DNA of 64,000 nt from Chimaeribacter californicus (GTDB taxonomy: Bacteria; Pseudomonadota; Gammaproteobacteria; Enterobacterales; Enterobacteriaceae). Positions 62,219-64,000 of this stretch are shown piece by piece. The translations under genes and the position numbers were made by a program. The stretch covers positions 62,001 through 126,000 of the forward strand of contig NZ_PJZF01000007.1 of NCBI RefSeq assembly GCF_002858675.1. The letters run 5' to 3'. The notes below the pieces were generated by a model. The model did not search any database. It worked only from the letters and a program-made list of their open reading frames with translations, and was not told the origin of the DNA. The stretch's first letter is position 1. Every line of letters begins with the position of its first letter.

Positions 62219-64000
62219 GCGCCACAAGGTGGCGGGCTGGGGCTGGGCCGGGGTCTGCGCGGCATTATTGGTGTCCCTCTTCCTGTTGTGGCCGGGCGCC
62301 CGGATCAACAGCAGCGTGCTGGCGCTGCTGCCGGCGCGGATCATGGGCGATGCGCCGCCGGATCTGCAACAGGGGTTTATGCAGCAGCTGGATCGCCAGA
62401 TGGTGTGGTTGATCTCACCCGGTAAACAGGCCGATCCGGCAGCCGCGCAATGGTGGCTCTCGCACCTTCGCGGGTTGCCGTCACTGCAACAGGTCACAGG
62501 CCCGATGGACGCGGGGCAACAACAGCAGTGGGGACAGTTTGCGTTTGAACACCGTAATGCGCTGCTGGATGGTGATACGCGTGCCCGGCTGGCCGAGGGC
62601 GGTGCAGCGCAGGCAGAGTGGGTGCTGGCGCAACTCTACTCAGCGTTCGCCGGGGTCAGCGGGCAGGAGCTGAAACATGACCCGCTGCTGCTGGTGCGCG
62701 GTGCCCAGCTGGCGCTGCAAAAAAACAGCGGGCGGATGGGGCTGACGCAAGGATGGCTGACCACCACTGACCCCCAGGGGCGCGTCTGGTATTTCCTGCA
62801 TGGTGAACTCAGCGGTAATGCCTTCGACATGGCGCAAAGCCAGCAACTGACAGCGGAACTTGCCCGCCTGAAGAGTGCGTTTCAGGCCGCCTTCCCGCAG
62901 GCAAAAGTCCTGACACGCGGCAGTGTGCTGTTCAGCCACTATGCCGGCCAACAGGCGCGGCAGGATGTCTCCACGCTCGGTACGGCCTCGGTCGGCGGCG
63001 TGCTGTTGCTGATTATCATGGTTTTCCGCTCGGTGCGGCCGCTGCTGCTCTGTGTGTTGTCGCTTGGCGTGGGTGCGCTGGCCGGTGGCGTGATGACGCT
63101 GCTCTGTTTCGGCGAGCTGCATCTGATGACGCTGGTGATGAGCATCAGCATCGTTGGGATTTCAGCAGATTACACCCTCTATTACCTCACGGAACGCAGA
63201 GTACACGGCGCGGTGCATTCCCCGCTGGAGAGCCTGCACAAGGTGCTGCCGACGCTGCTGCTGGCGCTGGCGACCACCGTCGCCGCCTACCTGATGATGT
63301 TGCTGGCCCCGTTTCCGGGGGTGCGGCAACTGGCGGTGTTTGCCGCTGCCGGGCTGACTGCCTCCTGCCTGACGGTGGTCTGCTGGTATCCGTGGCTGGT
63401 CGGGGGCCTGCCGGTGCGGCCGGTGCCTGCGATGAGGCTGATGGGGCGCTGGCTCTGTGCCTGGCGGCGCCGGCCGGTCATCAGGCTGGGGCTGCCGCTG
63501 GCCGTGGCCGTGCTCGCGCTGGCGGGGTGGCTGCGCCTCACGGTCAACGATGATATTTCCCAGCTTCAGGCCCTGCCGCCGGGCCTGATGCAACAAGAAC
63601 GCGAGATTGCCGCGCTGACCGGGCAACACAGCGATCAGACCTTCTTTATGGTCTATGGCGACAACGCTGAGCAGGTGCTGCAACGTGCCGGGGCGCTGGT
63701 GCCCGGCCTGCAAAACGCGCAGCGGCAACAATGGCTGAGCCATTGGCGCCTGCCGCCGCTCCTGTCGCTGCAACAGCAGGCGCAGGATCAGCGTTTGATC
63801 GCGGCAGCGGCCCCGCAGGTGACGCAGCGGCTGGCTGAGGCTGGTCTGGCGGTGGCGCCGCCGGATGTCCGGGCGATGCCGGTCACACCGGATGCCTGGC
63901 TGGCCAGCCCGTTGAGTGAGGGCTGGCGCCTGCTGTGGCTGACCCTGCCGGATGGCCGCAGCAGCCTGTTGATTCCGGTCAGCGGGGTACAGCAGCGGGC
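62190..64000 (+). CDS. apeM: MMPL/RND-family exporter, cut by window end
   Basis: Inner-membrane exporter; at least 603 residues before the window ends. The start at ATG 62190 (MMNNSVSATKRHKVAGWGWA) overlaps the apeL end by 29 bases. One N-terminal span, a large periplasmic loop (~50-265), then spans from VGGVLLLIIMVFRSVRPLLL with MSISIVGISADYTLYYLTER, the proton-relay region of MMPL proteins. A further span near residue 430 and the second loop follow. Probably moves the aryl-polyene lipid to ApeL. No stop seen. Confidence 0.88.
   Translation, partial: MMNNSVSATKRHKVAGWGWAGVCAALLVSLFLLWPGARINSSVLALLPARIMGDAPPDLQQGFMQQLDRQMVWLISPGKQADPAAAQWWLSHLRGLPSLQQVTGPMDAGQQQQWGQFAFEHRNALLDGDTRARLAEGGAAQAEWVLAQLYSAFAGVSGQELKHDPLLLVRGAQLALQKNSGRMGLTQGWLTTTDPQGRVWYFLHGELSGNAFDMAQSQQLTAELARLKSAFQAAFPQAKVLTRGSVLFSHYAGQQARQDVSTLGTASVGGVLLLIIMVFRSVRPLLLCVLSLGVGALAGGVMTLLCFGELHLMTLVMSISIVGISADYTLYYLTERRVHGAVHSPLESLHKVLPTLLLALATTVAAYLMMLLAPFPGVRQLAVFAAAGLTASCLTVVCWYPWLVGGLPVRPVPAMRLMGRWLCAWRRRPVIRLGLPLAVAVLALAGWLRLTVNDDISQLQALPPGLMQQEREIAALTGQHSDQTFFMVYGDNAEQVLQRAGALVPGLQNAQRQQWLSHWRLPPLLSLQQQAQDQRLIAAAAPQVTQRLAEAGLAVAPPDVRAMPVTPDAWLASPLSEGWRLLWLTLPDGRSSLLIPVSGVQQR

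Noticed and set aside
1-64000. CRISPR array, tRNA/rRNA genes, prophage or intact IS elements
   Set aside because: No regularly spaced repeats, cloverleaf sequences, integrase/transposase or phage structural genes were recognised on reading; weak tRNA-like folds could still be missed without a search.

Overview
The window is GC-rich chromosomal DNA of a gammaproteobacterium in the Enterobacterales. Several blocks keep Escherichia coli-like order and high identity as recalled (putP-efeUOB-phoH, chaA/chaB/chaC, ychO, spy, ydcR). A Klebsiella-type nas operon, type VI secretion (T6SS) phosphorylation genes, a membrane gluconate-type dehydrogenase and an aryl-polyene cluster point to a Serratia-like member of the Yersiniaceae or a close relative. 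The genus is an inference. No tRNA, rRNA, CRISPR array or intact insertion sequence was seen.

Layout. 0-8.3 kb: proline symporter putP behind a PutA-type operator, a two-gene candidate toxin-antitoxin operon with a clear overlapped promoter/operator, the Fur-box-controlled ferrous iron operon efeUOB, and phoH. 8.3-11.1 kb: chaA (minus), chaB, chaC. 11.2-12.1 kb: a non-coding element made of two arms of about 310 bp in inverted orientation with an extra partial copy between them. 12.2-18.1 kb (all minus): a T6SS threonine phosphorylation module (kinase, unknown periplasmic protein, PP2C phosphatase, FHA protein), a Tai4-like immunity protein and an SH3-type lipoprotein, with no core T6SS genes in view. 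18.3-31.5 kb: cbl, then nasR and the assimilatory nitrate operon nasF-E-D-(CB)-A plus a siroheme methyltransferase. Its leader contains a sigma54-type promoter, the two hexaloop hairpins read by ANTAR proteins and the terminator they control. nasC and nasB form one uninterrupted reading frame. 31.5-35.9 kb (minus): a PEBP-family protein and a three-subunit FAD/cytochrome c dehydrogenase. 36.2-41.5 kb: ychO, a ClC channel with CBS domains, and a membrane-anchored ToxR/CadC-like regulator, with repeated ATTTCACTT-type boxes in the AT-rich gaps. 41.8-44.8 kb: a flippase, an ATP-grasp protein and a glycosyltransferase forming a small surface-glycan set. 45-51 kb: bestrophin-like yneE, spy, the cyanide-insensitive cytochrome bd operon cioAB with a 53-residue DUF2474 gene, and a MocR regulator. 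51.2-53.4 kb: an ArsR-type regulator divergent from an unusual P450 and a small monooxygenase. 53.7-64 kb: the left part of an aryl-polyene operon (methyltransferase to MMPL exporter), cut off by the window end; its acyltransferase and first acyl carrier protein are also one reading frame.

The best candidates for something not routinely described are the inverted-arm element at 11.2-12.1 kb, the HTH/HicA-like pair at 2.1-3.0 kb, the P450 lacking the ExxR motif, the two gene fusions, the T6SS phosphorylation module detached from any visible T6SS, and the repeated boxes around the ClC gene.
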